This document shows, piece by piece, positions 34,264 to 48,899 of a stretch of 64,000 bases of DNA. Within the stretch, counting starts at the first letter, position 1; every line of letters starts with the position of its first letter. The notes under the pieces were generated by a model, which worked only from the letters and a program-made list of their open reading frames with translations, searched no databases and was not told the origin of the DNA. Location: positions 930,001 through 994,000 of the forward strand of contig JAKJXP020000002.1 in NCBI GenBank assembly GCA_022225965.2, given 5' to 3'. Origin of the DNA: Diatrype stigma (Eukaryota > Ascomycota > Sordariomycetes > Xylariales > Diatrypaceae). Made by a program: the position numbers and the translations under genes.

Positions 34264-37200
34264 AATGTTATAATATGAACTTATTAATAAGGTTTTTTTT
34301 AAATAATCTCGAAAATAATTTCAAAAATAAAAAACTATATAAAAAGTTATTTAATTAGGCATTTTCTTTTCCATTTTTTATACCAATAAAGTAAATAAAA
34401 AAGAAATACTTACGAAAATATTGCTTATTAGAATAAAGTTTATTTATTCGTATACGATTATATATTATTGGTTCGAAATAAAATTAATACGTTAATTCCG
34501 TTTAATGCAATATATTCGAAACGTTATTTTTTATTTTTAACATATTAAACCTTTTTTTATATATTTTATTTTAAAATGCCACCTGTTATTAAACCAAAAA
34601 TACTATTATAAATAAACGAAAGAATAATCGAAAAAATATCCGAATTTTAATTTGCAATTACTTTATTTCGGCGATATATATATAATTAAGAAATTTAAAA
34701 CACTTATGCCGATATTTAAATTTATAGAAAGAATAACCCATTTATAATGAAAGCTATTAAATTCGCTATTAAAACCTATATTTTACATTTTACCTACCGA
34801 CGTCGAAAGTTATTTAATAAAATAAATAAACGTAAGCCTAATAAAACGCGTATTAAAACGAAGCCAAAAAAAGCTTTAATTATTAGACATAAAGTTTATG
34901 CCAAATCTAATAATTAATAGCGTCGATATCGTTTTAAGTTAAATAATAAATTTTAAATAATTAATACGTTAATTAATATAATTTAATAAATATTAATTAT
35001 TGCTTTTCGCGAAATTAAGAATTTTTAACGTATAGTGGATTTTTATATTTTAAGGCTGCCTTTTTAAAAATTAATAAAAGAAATAATAATAGATATAAAA
35101 AGGATTTAATTTCGTATTTAAGCATTAATATTAATTGCTTTATAAAGAGCAATAAAAAAAGATTAATTTTAATATTTATATGTAATTAATTATGTATTAT
35201 ATATATAAAAAGAACTACGATTATATTTAAGGATTCTTATTTTATTAAAAGTTTATTTAAAATAATAAATATAAATTACTTTTTATAATTAATTATTAAT
35301 TTTTATTTGTTATTAATTAATTTCTTAAATATTAAAACGTATTTATAAAATAAATGAATATGCAAGATTTAGCCGATGGATCCACTTTAATTCTATATTA
35401 ATGCATTTCGTTTCGTAATAACCGCAACTTATTTTTTTTAATAATAAAGATTTCCGAAAATTCTTATATCGCTAATAATACGTTAACCTTTAATTTATAA
35501 CATTAAAACAATTTATAAGCATTTTATTAATATTTATTTTAATAGGAATTTCTTTTTTTTTCGGATATAAAGATAAGGGTTTTAGGTTTTTTTAAAAACC
35601 TTATCTTTTTATAAGTTTTATTTAATGTTATGGTTTTTACGGTCGCATTAATTATTTTAATTAAATTTATTACTTTATTTAATGCATTTTGAAATATTTT
35701 CGTATTTATATTTTTCGCGAATTATTACGTAGTAATCCGCATATTAATTTGTTTTATAATAATATAGCGCTTTAATAAAAGCGAAACAATTCCGATCCTT
35801 TATTGGTTAATTAATTTAAGCGACATAAGCTTAATAGCGAGTTATTAAATAATCTTAATATTATAAAGGCGCATAAGGATAGGGTTAAATTAAACGAAAA
35901 ATAAAAGATAATCGATAAGCGTAAAGTTATTATAAAGGCCAAGTAATAACATATTTAAAAAAATAAAAAAATATTAAACGTAAATAATAATAAACTATAA
36001 CATTAAATAATAATTATTAACCAATAAATTAAAAACGATTTATAAATATAATTCTTTAACGTATTAATTGGTATATTAATTCTTTATAAAAAAGCGAAAA
36101 GCAAGCATTTATTATAAATAGCCCAAAAATATGAAATCGCATTTACGGTTCAATTTACGAATCAGAAAAACTAGAGATCCGTCGAATGAAATAAAAAAGA
36201 AAAAGATTATTATCTTTATTAAAATGTTATTCGCAAACGACAAATTATTATAAAAATTTTTAATCAGATTATTTTATTTATAAATAACGTTATTAAGTTA
36301 TTTTTTAAAACACTAAAAGCAAATTAGCTTTTAAAATTAAGGAATACGGAATTTATTATATTACGTAAAAACGTTATAAAGGTATTTATTCGATTATATG
36401 TTTTATTGCTTTTTTATTAAATAAATTAATTTAATATTTAAACTGTATAATTCGAATATATTCTAATAAATGCGAATTTGAATAATATTTTATTTAGTTT
36501 TATAATTAATTTGCGCGGCAAATTATTAAGGTTATATATTAATAAATTCGTTTCCGGAAATACCTTAATTCTAAAAGGTTAAAAAAATGCGCCATTTAAT
36601 TATATAAAATATATAAATAATTAATACGCCAATTAATACGTATATTAATCTTATATAAGCTATATCATTAAGCCGTTATCGATTTTGAATTAAAACATTA
36701 TAACTTTTTATTTAAGGGTTTTTTTTAAGTTATAATTTTTTAAATATCGATTTTACGCTTTTTTATAGCTTCTTTAAAAAGCAATAGCTAAATATTACGA
36801 CAATAAAAAATAAAACGCAGTATTAATTAAGATTAAATTAACCTTATAATATCCGAATATATTACCATAATTAACGACCGATGAAATTAATGTTTTGCAT
36901 TTCTTATTGCAAATAAATCTTTTAACGTTTTACGGATAAAAAAACGTTTTCTAAGTTTAATGCTGCTTTAAAAAAACGAACATTTAAAATGCGATATATT
37001 ACGTATTAATTCCCCGTATTAATCGTCGTATTAATTTCCGTATTAATTTTTGGCTTTATATTTATAATAAATTAATGCATTATTAACGTGGGTATTAAAA
37101 CCGATATTTGCTACGTTATTTATATTTACTTATTCGTAATGCTATTTATCTTTTTATTATTATCGGAATAATTAAAAAACTAATTAATTAGGATTATATA

Positions 37201-37891
37201 ATTCGGAATAAAAAATTTAATAAATAAAATAAAATCTTATTTTCTAATTATATTAAAAATTAATCGAATATTATAATTAGCTGAATTATCGATAATAAGG
37301 GCCGTTTTTACCAAAAAGGCGTAAATATGGCTATTATATTATTCGTAATGCTAAAATTAACCGTAATATTTAATTCTTATATGGATTCGAATTTATAGCT
37401 AAATATATTATTGCTTAAATTAAACTTAATTAAAGATATTAAAAAAAACGATAATACTAATTAAAATGTTATATTTCTTATGAATTTAAACAAAAAAAAC
37501 ATAATTATAGGATTTTAATTATTTAATTATTAAGTTTAATGGATTATAATAATTATATAACGAAATGCATCGTAATTAATACGTAAATTAATACGCATTA
37601 TTATAATATAAGCTAATATAATTAATTTTATTTAATTTCGTATACGTTATAGCTATACGATATATATTAATAATCATTTATAAATAATTAACCATTCGTA
37701 AGTACTTATTTAATGATTTATAGCAATAACTAATAAATAATTATTAATAATAAATATTTATTAATTAATATTATAAACTAATAAGGAATTATTAATTTAT
37801 AACATTAATTAATAATAAGAAATTACGTCTTAATAATTACCTATTAATTCATAATAAGTACTTACGGTTTAAAAAAACAAATAAATAAATA
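34264..37891. other. Unassigned RIP-mutated repeat DNA left of Gypsy copy A
   Basis: No domain could be recognised by reading through stops on either strand. ATTAATACG-type clusters recur near 34960, 36060, 36620, 37015 and 37580. Confidence 0.5.
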
Positions 37892-38110
37892 ATATAAAGA
37901 AATGGCTTTTATTTAAGGGGCTTATTACGTAAACGGCACGTAATTGGCGTTTAAGCGCCGTATTAAGGGCTAACGCTTATAAAAAAAAATTCTATATACT
38001 TTTAAGAATTATAATTAAAAGTAATTTTATATATATATATTTAAAATAGTTTCGTTTACGTTTAGTTATTACGTTATTAATTTTTAATTACTTATATCTT
38101 TATAATGTTT
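37892..38110 (+). repeat. 5' LTR of Gypsy copy A
   Basis: This segment matches the reverse complement of 27913-28132 and the repeat at 59.3-59.5 kb, shares GAAATGGCTTTTATTTAAGG at its start, and stands immediately upstream of the Gypsy internal region in the correct orientation. LTR identity is inferred from position and from repetition at the end of copy B. Confidence 0.65.
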
Positions 38111-40369
38111 TAATTTTCTATTCGAGATTTAACGTAATAATTAATACGAATAAAATTAATCGTAATTTCCGAAATAAAACGGCCATAACGAACGATATAA
38201 AAAGAAATCTTTAACGTTAAATCGTTACCGAATCGAATAAAAAACGGCGTATAAACGACGAAAACGAAAAAGCGATATCCGTTATTTTATAAAACGAAAA
38301 AAAACCGTTAGTAACCGTTTAGTATTAAAACGACAAAAAAAACCCGATACGCGAAAGCTTTTTAAGCTACGGAAATTCCGAAAGCATTTTCGTATATACG
38401 GTTAACAACTGATCGTTACCGGGTCGTATTATAAACGACTTTATTTCCGTTACGAATTAAAGAATTACCCGATTATTAATCGAATTAAAGGCGAAACATA
38501 TTTAAAACGAAAAAGAAAAACGGAACTTATGCGTCGAATAAATCGCAAAAAACAAAATAAAACGAAAAGAATTAATTGCCTTCGTTACTGCATAATATAC
38601 GAATAAAACCTTACGAAACGATAAACCTTCGAAATATTTAAGCCGAATATTTAACGAACGGTTTACGATAAAAAAAAAATTACTTTTATTATCGAAATTA
38701 ATGCTATTAAAAAATTAAACCAAATTAAAATAATATATATATATTAAATTACGGGCCGCATAAAAAACGATTTTTAAATTAAATAATAATCGTATCGTAA
38801 TAATATAAAAAAAAGCATTATTAAAACGATATTTAAAAATTTATGGTGTTTTATTAAAAAAAATATATAAATTCCGAATACGTAATACGTACATTTCGAA
38901 ATACGTTTAAAATTTTATATTAAAACGATAAATTATCGATAACAATTTTTATTACGTAACGAATTTATTAAATTAACGTAAAAAAGCCAGAATTGGATTT
39001 TTAATAAAAAAATCCGCGTTTAACGTATTATTTTTATTACCGTTTATAATTTATATGAAAAACGAAAATATTAAAATAAAAGATTATATTAAAGCAGTTT
39101 TTTATTATAATAACGAATGCTAATCGGATTTAATAGGCTTAATGTAAAAATTAAATTTTAAAAATAAAGCAACGTAAAAATAAACGATTATATAATAGCG
39201 TTTTTTTAAAACCCGAAAAAAATAAAATACTTAACGCTAAAACGTTTAATGCTTAAAAAAAATGAAACAAAAGCGATTAATAAAGGAATTCCAAATGCCG
39301 AATAAATTCCGACCGTAATAAATCGATCCGGTAATAAAAACGAAAAGGGCTATTAATAATATATTAAAATTACGAAAAGAAAAGCATTAAATTACCGCTT
39401 ATACAAAAAAGCATTCGGAGCTTTTATTTCGATTAAAAAATAAAAAAGCGTTATCGGGCGTATTTAAAGCTATTGTTTTCGTAACCGTTTAAAACTTTAT
39501 TTAATACGATAATTTTAATATTAATTCGGAATTAAAAAATGGCTTATCGGAATAAACGCTTATATATAGCTTATTTCGGCGAAGCTTTTACGTACGGTCG
39601 GCATAAATCCGTCGTTTCGAAAGGCCGCAATTGTATTTCCGAAAAAAGAAAACGCGATATTTATTACGATAAGGATTAATTTAAATATAAAGATTTAAAT
39701 TAATATAATAAGCCGGCGTTTTGTTTAAAAAAAGCTCCGATCGGTTGCCGTTATATAGCCGAAATTATTAAGAATTAATGACGTTTTTATTAAGTATTAC
39801 GGAATATATAAATTCGACGTAAAAATAACGAACGCAATAAAGAAAAAGCAAAAGTTTTATTAGCTATTTTTTACAATTTGTCGTAATTATAAAGCATTTA
39901 ATTTTTTTTATGTCGTTTAAATATAAAACGATTAAAAATGATATTAAAAACGGCTATTTATTAATAAACGTTCGGCGGTTTAAAAAAAATCGACGGCAAA
40001 AAATTAATCGACCTTGCTTTTATAAATAAGCCGGTTTATTAAATAAATTTAATCGGATTCGAAAACGATTAAAACATTTTTAAATTCGGCAAAAACAACG
40101 CCGAAAAAACGGTTATATTATTAAACTGCTTAAAAGATTTCGAAAATATATATTTCGAAAAAGAAAATAAAAGCCTATTTAATTTTAAAATAAACAAAAT
40201 ACGTCATTAACCTTGCATTAAAATAGCCATTTTTTATTACGGATCCGATTTATTTTATATCGAAACTTTAGCGAAAGAAATTCGAAACGTATTTAAAAAA
40301 GATACTTAATAATAAGGCGCATTTAAAGATTTAAATCCGAAATTATAACTTCGATATTATTCGTTTTAA

Positions 40370-40603
40370 AAAAAAGGCGCATTTCGTTTATACGTAAATT
40401 ATAAAGCGTTAAATAAAATAACGATTAAAAACCGTTATTTTTTATTCTTAATTTCGGAAATTATAGGCCAATTAAGTTTCGGTAAGGTTTTTATTAAATT
40501 TAATTTAAAAAATGCTTATTATAAAATCCGCATTAAAAAAGGCAACGAATAAAAGATTATTTTTCATATGCGTTACGGATAATTTAAACATATTATTATA
40601 TCG
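40370..40603 (+). pseudogene. Gypsy reverse transcriptase, first half
   Basis: Reading through stops shows the Ty3/Gypsy RT order: a KKGAFRLYVNYKALN block, then KITIKNRYFLFLISEI, VFIKFNLKNAYYKIRIKKG and MRYG. These correspond to the fingers and the first catalytic Asp region; that Asp is mutated to Asn (FNLKNAY), as G-to-A change predicts. The frame stops at the LINE insertion. Confidence 0.85.
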
Positions 40604-41630
40604 AATTTCGAAATTGCGATTTTATTTATAATTTTACGAATACCATTTAAAATCGAAATTTAATACTTAGAAATTGCTTTTCGGGTCGAAATTATTTGAA
40701 CATTATGTCGGAAACGAATATAAATCGATACGCGCAACCTGGTAACGGCAAATCGAATCTGGCATCGTTTCGGTACGCGTCGAATTAACCACGAGGCCCG
40801 GTTATACCGGGCTTTAATCGATAAGAAAACGAAAAATTCCCTTAAACGCAAATAATTCAAAAAATAACCGATTTTCTTATTATAAAAACAAGTAATATTT
40901 AAAACGCAAAAGAATTAATTCGACTTTTGCTACAAATGTTTTAAGATATAGCTTTAAATATTTCCGTTTTATTGCCGATTAATTTTTTTTAAAAGCTTAA
41001 TCGAATTAAAGCCGCTATCGAGAAATTAACGAAAATTAACTTTTCGAAGCTAACTTCTTTTTTTTCGACGTATTTAATAATAACGGTTATAAGCGTTTCG
41101 AAAATTCGGCAATCCTTTAATTATAATTTTATTACGGTTATTAAATCGACCATTAAAACAGCAAATACGAAAATATTTCGAACCGTTATTGAAAAACTAA
41201 ATGCAATACATAAAACCAATGCCTTAAAAACGGCTACGAAATTATTTAGCGGCAACTAAAAAATCGTTTTCCGCAGTTCAAATTTCAAAAAAAATATACT
41301 TCAAAAAAGAATTAAGCCAATACCGCTTTCGGTTCGGCCGTTTATATTTATAAGGCTCGTTATATCGTAATAGCTATAGGACTTTTTATAGCCTTATTAA
41401 AAAAAATAACCCCGAAAGCATTTAAAAACGACATTAATGCAAAAAATAATACCCGAATTACGGAAATAATATATCCGAAAAAAGCGAACATTATATATAA
41501 AAATATAACGTCGATTTATTTTTTTATCGATACCGAGAATATAACGAATTAATTATGCCGCAAAAGCGTTACGTTAAATTATTAATATTATAAATACAGC
41601 CCATTTACGTCGAAGGCTTAAATTAAATAA

Positions 41631-41830
41631 TGCTTTAAATGCTATAAATTCGAACATAAAACGGCTTATCATTATTTAAATAAAGTATATAACTAATATA
41701 ATTCGAAAATATATAAAAAAATAAACTACCAATTAAAAGCGAATAATTATTTCCCGAAATGCCTAAATTATAAAATAAAATATCCATCGTAATTAAAAAA
41801 CTACTCGAAAATAAAGAAAAACGCAAAAAT
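41631..41830 (+). pseudogene. LINE ORF1 zinc-knuckle region
   Basis: The plus strand reads CFKCYKFEHKTAYHY, followed after about 30 residues by KCLNYKIKYPS. This is the C-x2-C-x4-H-x4-C repeated CCHC pattern of LINE ORF1 proteins with several Cys-to-Tyr changes. It would have bound RNA or DNA. Confidence 0.7.
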
Positions 41831-42169
41831 ACATACGAATTATATATTTTTAACGTTTAATTAAATTCGAAACGTTAATGCGGCCCCTTTTTTTAGCGTT
41901 TTAAGGAATTAACTTTATAACGCTTATATTAAATAATCCGATTAAACGATTATAAAAAACGTCGCAAATAAATCGATTCGTCGAACATATAAAAACGTTT
42001 AAAAATAACATTCGCATAAACGACTTTTTTCTTATTAATTTATAGCCTTTAATAATAATTTATCCGTAAAACGTTAATAGCAATTAAACCATACATAACA
42101 TTTAATAAAACAATTAACCGTTTTCGTTTGGAATATTATAAATAAACCGCAAATTTTATAGGAATTATT

Positions 42170-42620
42170 TTACGGACCGAAACGTTACGATGTCTTAATA
42201 ATCTCGAAACCGCCCATTGCAGCCCGAAACGTTTTTTAAATATCGATACCGAAAGATATGAAATATATAATTATATAACATAATAACGGAAATATATTTC
42301 GAATTATATTCGTAATAAATTCGAAAATACTTATAAAATAATACGAAGCCCATATTTTTTAATATCGGGCCATAATAAAAACGGAAAACGATTTAATCGA
42401 TATCGTTTCGATATATAACTCATTTTCTAATAATAAAGCAATTACCGAATAAAACATTTTTATAAACGATTTGCTTTTTAAGACCCGAATTCGATTCATT
42501 TTCGTATTAAGCGACTTTAATTTGCATAATTCTATATAAATATTTATTAAGGAATTATATCGGAAAACTAAAAAATTAATCGAATTTGCCGCAAAATGAA
42601 ACCTAAATCTATTAATTCCT
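42170..42620 (+). pseudogene. LINE apurinic-type endonuclease
   Basis: SDFNLHNSI at 42510-42536 matches the conserved GDFNLHHP-type motif near the end of the endonuclease domain that nicks target DNA. Upstream sequence fits in position but is too mutated to assign residue by residue. Confidence 0.6.
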
Positions 42621-43299
42621 TAAAATATCGGAACTTTTTATAATCGGAAAAAAGAAAATAATATAACCCTAAACTTCGTTTGGATTTTATTAAACCTTTC
42701 GGTCGGCTTCGTAAAAGTATTTAAATATATTAAAAATAATCATAAGCCGTTTATATATAAAATCCGTAACTTTAAATTTATAATTAACGCAATTAAATAT
42801 AATTAAAAATTAATAAATAGAAATTAAATAAAAATCGAAACGCAATTTTTATTATATTCGCCCGAACTTTAAATCCCGAAAAACATAAATTAATATTTGG
42901 AAATATTTATTACAGCCTTATTATATATCGTTAAAAAAACCACCTTTTAAAATAAAGGCAGGATTTTCCGGTACAAATAATAAATCCTTAAAATCCGAAA
43001 AGCGATATAAATAAAACGCAAAGCCCATACGATTTAAAAGCAATATCGAACGAATAATATTTACGTTATATTAAAACAAAGCAATAAGGCCCGGAAACGC
43101 ATATAAGCAACGGCCAAAAGGAATTCGTAACGACGTATATTTTACGAAGTAACGAAAACGCATAACTTTTCGGTTATATGGAAAATGGGAAAATAGGCAC
43201 GTACGAAAAGCTTTAAGTTATCGGATTTTCCGATAATACCCTTTTTTCGGAAAATTTCGAATCGACTTAATTTAAAGGTTACAAATACGTTTAAATAAA

Positions 43300-44300
43300 A
43301 GCTGAACTTTTTAAGCGCAAAATTTTATCTTATTCTAACGGCCGATTTAATAAATATACGTAATTCCGATTTTAATTATATCTTTTTTTAAAACTTTTTT
43401 TATGTCCTAATTAATAACCTTTATAATAATGCATAAACATTTAATATCGAAAGGATTTTAAAAAATATCCGGTTCGAATATTATTTTTACGGCCTTTTTA
43501 AAAATATATAATCCAATGCTTAAACGTAACGATTTAAATCCGAAGTTATTTTTATTATATCGCTTTGCGCCGGTTTTCGAAGCTAATTGGCGTATAGGGT
43601 ATTTCCTTCGTAAATTCCGGCGAATACGGATAGTAATTATTCCAAAATATGGGCCGGAAATAAATATAATAGGATTTTAAAGGCTTATAGCGCTTTTAAA
43701 TACGATAAAAAAGGTTTTCGAATTTATAGCCGCCGTAAGTTTATTAAACGTCGCCGAAAGGCTTAATTTTATTTTCCCAGAATAAATGAATAATAAACCG
43801 AATAAATTTATTAAAACGGCATTATAATTATTAATAAATCAAATACGTACGGATTAATTAAAGGATATATCGACGTCGGTTCTTTTTTTAAATATAACCG
43901 AAGCTTTCGATTACGTTATATATTTGCGTTTTTTAAACGCCTTTTGCATTATGGATTATTTTTTTTAAATAATTATTTGGCTACGAAGCTATTTCGAAAA
44001 AAAAAGCGATTACATTTTGTTTCGATAACCGCGAATCTGGTTTTATATTTTTAAAGTTGGGGGTATTTTAGGGATTTTCTTTTTCGCCTATGCTATATTT
44101 GCTATATATTTCGTCGTTATATGCGATTTTCAGAAATACTTACGGTATCGATTCGATAGCATACGTAAATAATTTTTATTTCATATCGATTACGAAAAAT
44201 TTCGCTATTTGTTATAAGCAGTTATAAAAAACGCATGCCGTTTGCTTAAAATAAGGCCGATTATACGGATTAAGTTTTAATATATTAAAATATAAATTTA
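43300..44300 (+). pseudogene. LINE reverse transcriptase
   Basis: ITEAFDYVIYLRFLNAF near 43893, IIWLRSYFEKKSDYILF after it, and GGILGIFFFAYAIFAIY near 44058 follow the non-LTR RT pattern (AFDxV, WLxSYLxxR, GxPQGSPLSPxLF). The proline and serine codons of the last motif show C-to-T changes. Confidence 0.75.
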
Positions 44301-47300
44301 TATATTTCAGGAAAAACCCGAAATCGGATATACTTAAAAAAGGCATACGCCTAAATTCGATTTCGCTAAAATCGATTAATAGCCTAAAGATTTTAAGAGT
44401 TATAATCGATAACCGTTTAAATTAAAAGGCATAATATAAACAGCTTTAAGGCCGATTCGAAATATAATAATTATCGATTTAACGCATAATTAAGTTCATA
44501 TAAGAGCTAAACTTAATTAAGTTTAAATTAATATATATAGCAGTTATTCGAATAATAATAAAATATGATTTTACGATATAATACGATATCGCTTTATCGA
44601 AAAAGCGCTTTAAAGAAGGCATTTATTTAATGCTATAAAAAACGCAAAACGCTTATATCCGGGCGATTATAAGGATATATAAAGTTATAAATATTATCGA
44701 ATTAAAAACGAAGTCGTATTTATTTTTTATGAATCTTTAATTATTTTATAAATAAACGGTTTTTAAGAAAATAATAAAACGTATAAAAATTATAAGATAC
44801 TTATAATAACGTATATATAAAATATAAAAATCAATTAAATAATTTAATAATATCCGTAGAATTAAAAATAAAAAAGCGAAAATCCCTTTTAAATATAAAC
44901 AAAATAATTCGAAAGCTTATACGTAAATGCGGCGTTTATTCGAAAATAAGAAAACGGCATATCGATTATTATTTAAAATAATAAAGAAAAGACGTAAACG
45001 CCGCAAAATAAAGCTATATCTGGCGTTATTAATTGCTTAATAATTCCGATAAAAAATTAAAACGAATAATTCGATCCGATATAAAACGGGAATCCGACGT
45101 ACGGCGATTTAAACCAAACCCGACGAAAACGTTTTTCGGTTATATTAAACGCTAGCGAAATTTTAAAACTTAATATTAATATAGGCTAAAACCGAAAAAA
45201 TTAGCCTGTATAACTTTTTAATAAAACGACGTATTTCCGATATTATTTCGATATGCGCTTATAAGTAAAAAAAAAAAACGTTACTGCATTATTTAAATTA
45301 TTGCTTAAACGTAATCCATTTTCGACCGGCATTATTAATAGGATTAAAGGATTTCCGATACGACGAGGCATTATTAATTATAGGTTTAACCGATTACGTA
45401 ACGAAATAATTAATACGTTTTAATCGGTTTAAATAATATAAATTAATATTAAGGTTATTATTAAAATAAAACGCCAATTTTTTATCGAATAAGGCTTAAT
45501 GCATACGAATTAACGACGTATCGAATATGAATAAATTACCGCGAAAGTAATTTTATTTATTAAAGCCGATTTCGAAAAAAAAAAAAAGTAAAACGACGTT
45601 TTGCCGAAAGCAAAAAGATTAATTACGATGCATAAATTAAGAAATAAACGGCTTAATGCCGATTCGAAAACGGCACGAAGGTTAATCGAAAGTATAACGA
45701 AATATACGCCGTATTAATATTATAATCTAATCGTTAACGTAATAAAAGACGACCGGCCCGAAAACCGGCCGAAAACGCTTCGGGGACGCATTTATTAAAT
45801 ACGAAAAAAGCTTTCGTTACCGCCGGTAAAAAACAAACGGCAACCGCCGGATAATTACGAATAGAATTAAAATTAAATAAAAAGGCCGAACTAAAATTAT
45901 AACGATATATTTTAATAGATTTTAATAATTAAAAAATACCAATATTTAAAAATTTAAAACGTAAAGTCGATTTTATTTCGCCGCAAACTTAAGCGGAAAA
46001 AGTTGGAATATAAATATAAGCCGAAATATAAATAAAAATAAGCGTAATTATAGCGACGTCGCCGAAAGAATCGCCCGAAAGCGACGCATAAACGGGCAGC
46101 TTTTTAATGCGTTTATATACGACGAATCGGGCTTTATATATAACGTCGTATATTCGTTCGACGTTTTAAAACGAAATTAATACGAATCAATTAAAAGAAA
46201 ACCTTAACTTATTTTTTATGCGTTTTTAATAAGGTTTGCTTAATATTTTATAATAAACGACCAGAATTTACGAAATTTGAACTTAAAAATATCGGCGAAT
46301 TAGGTAAAATTAAAATAATCTCAAAAAAAAAACGAAAAACTTATTTCGAAATAATCGGAAATAATTTTTTTATAATGTTTATACATAATATATCGACGAA
46401 ATTTATTAATTATATCGTTTAAATATCGGAATATAACAATACGAAAACGGGGCGATTTATAACGGTTATAATAAAACAAAAAAAGATTTTTCGTTATGCG
46501 ATATATATAAAGTACGTATTTTATTTTTCTCGATAAAAAATCGGAATAAGTTAAAATGTCGAAAACGGGCTTTTTAAAAGGGCCCGATATCGTCGCAAAA
46601 TCGAAACGGCTAAGCCGTAAAAACGGTAATAAAACGATAAAACGAAAAAAACGAAGCGAAATTAATTATAAAACGGACGAATAAATAAAATTAAACGGCT
46701 AAATAATATATTATCGAAATTAATAAATATTAAATCGACGTTAAAAATAATAAAGAACCGTACGAATTCGAACCGACTTTAAGCGTTCGGATTTCCGAAC
46801 GCCTAAAAGTAATCCGAATTTGCGCATAATGCAAAAAATAAAAAAAATAATTGCAATAAATTAAAAAATAATAAGAAATCGATTCGAATTTTTATTTTTA
46901 AAAATCGAATCGACGGCGAAAGAAAATTACGTATCGGATTAGTTATTATTATTAAAAAAAAAAAAAAAGGAAAAAATTTCCGAACGAAAAGGAAATAAGA
47001 TATTTATATCCTAAAGGTAGTATATAATTTATTCTGCCGGTTAAGTCGTCGTCGCGTCGACGCCGGCCGGGGCAAGTAATTTACTTATATTCGAAGCGAT
47101 GCATCGGACGTACGGGCCATTTTATATCGCCCTTTTTTTCTTTATAACTTATTTTTACTTATTTAATATAACGGCATTATATTTAATAATACGTACGCCA
47201 TACGTTTATAACGTAAAGCCGAATCGGCTTCGCGTTATATTTTTTTTAATTTAATAAATGGCTTTGGGCCTTTTTGTAATAAAAAGCGGGCAAAAACCGT

Positions 47301-47455
47301 TTTGGATATTTTTTATATATAACCAAAAAAGCGATTTCGATGCGAATTAATAGGTTTTTCTTTTCGATTTCGGTTTAAGGTTTCTTATTATGTTAAAACT
47401 AAACGTATACCGGCATGGCCCTTTAGGCCGTCGACCGCGTAATATTATATATATA

Positions 47456-48400
47456 TATTATTATGTCGTTTAAATTCACGAATGCTTTGGTTATTTTTTA
47501 GGTTTATATATATAAGGCCTTAATTGAATTAATAAATAAGATTTATATAATATATTTAAATAATATTGTTATTTTTTCGGAAAATAAAAAAAATATACGA
47601 CGCATTTCCGATTAGTTTACGAATGCTTACGAAAATATTAATTATTCGCAAAGCTATTTAAATACGAATTTTTTTAAAAGGAAATTTCGTTTTTAGGATT
47701 TATTATAAATACCGACAGAATTAAAATAAATCCGAGCAGAATTGCCGTTATATATTAATAGCCATATTTTAAGTCGGTTCGAAATATTTAAGTATTTATG
47801 GGATTTATTAATTTTTATAAGAAATTTATACTTAATTATTTTAAACTTACCGCGTCGATTATAACGCTTTTAAAAAAAACGTAATAACGAATCTTTTAAT
47901 GGCTAAACGAAACGAAAGCGGCTTTTATAAAGCTATAAAGCGCCTTTTAATTGGCAATTATATTTCGATATTAAAACCATACTAAAAAAATAAAAATAAA
48001 AACGAATACATTCTTAAAGGCGATTTTCGGAATTTTATTTCAATTGCATAATAATAAATAAAAACCCGTCGCTTTTTAATTATAAAAGCTTATAAATATT
48101 AAAACGCAATAAAAAACGAATTAATAAGAATTTTTAATTATAATCGAAAATTTAAAACATTAACGCTATTTTTAAAAAAAACCGAATAGGAATTTTTCGT
48201 ATTCATAAACCATAAAGCTTTATAAGAAATTATCGACGTTCCGATAAGGAATTTTCGAAACAGGTTGGCCCGTTAAATATATAAGTTATTTTAATTCGAT
48301 TTTAATTTATAATATAAGCCGGAAATTACGAATCCAATTAACGGATTTAATCGATAACCGGATTATATATTTAAACCGATTTATTTCGGTAACGTATTAT
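47456..48400 (+). pseudogene. Gypsy reverse transcriptase second half and RNase H
   Basis: The frame resumes with IIMSFKFTNALVIF and KIYIIYLNNIVIF, where the YLDD box is mutated to YLNN. Further on, VFMGFINFYKKFILNY marks the connection and FVFINHKAL then RNRLARYISYFN mark the RNase H end. Domain order and spacing are normal once the LINE is removed. Confidence 0.85.
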
Positions 48401-48899
48401 TTATTTTAATAAAAAAACTTTATTTTATGAAAAAGTTATTAAATCGAAATAAAACAAATATTAATAAATTAAAACTATAGCCATTTTAATTATTTCAAAA
48501 TTAAATGAATATTTCGGATAATACAGAATTCGTTAGCCGTAAAATTTCCGGTTAAATATTAAATAACTGCCGTTTAAATAATAACCGTAAAAGCGAAAAT
48601 CGAAGGAAATCCTTATTTAGTATTATAGCAAAAATGGGCCTTAAATGGTTAATAAATACCGGAAAAGTTCCATTATATGGCCGTTTTAATGCGTATTATA
48701 AAAAAAGCATAAAGGGCCGATAAAAATAAAACTTTTAAGCGCCTGGATTTCGAAAAATGGGAATTCGAAAACGATTATATAAATGCCGAAATATTACCGT
48801 AAAACGTTTTTTTCCCGTTAATGGAAGCCTTAACGAAAAAAAAAGGCGCATAAGTACTAAAGGCGTTTCAACGATTTTACGAATAAATTAAAAAGCTAT

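Larger units (their letters stand above)
40604..47455 (+). mobile_element. Tad1-like LINE (non-LTR retrotransposon), near full length
   Basis: About 6.85 kb lies between the duplicated target site and ends in a short (TA)n tail after CGACCGCGTAATATTA. Domain order is zinc knuckles (ORF1), apurinic endonuclease, then LINE-type reverse transcriptase, as in Tad1/I-group elements of fungi. A possible ORF1 start is the ATG at 40705 in a less mutated patch. The last 1.2 kb is repeated in inverted orientation at 51.1-52.3 kb. Frames are broken by dense transitions. Confidence 0.75.
40591..47468. repeat. 13-bp target-site duplication of the full-length LINE
   Basis: TATTATTATATCG (40591-40603) and TATTATTATGTCG (47456-47468) differ by one G-to-A transition and bracket the LINE. 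The Gypsy RT reading frame resumes exactly in the right-hand copy. Confidence 0.75.
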
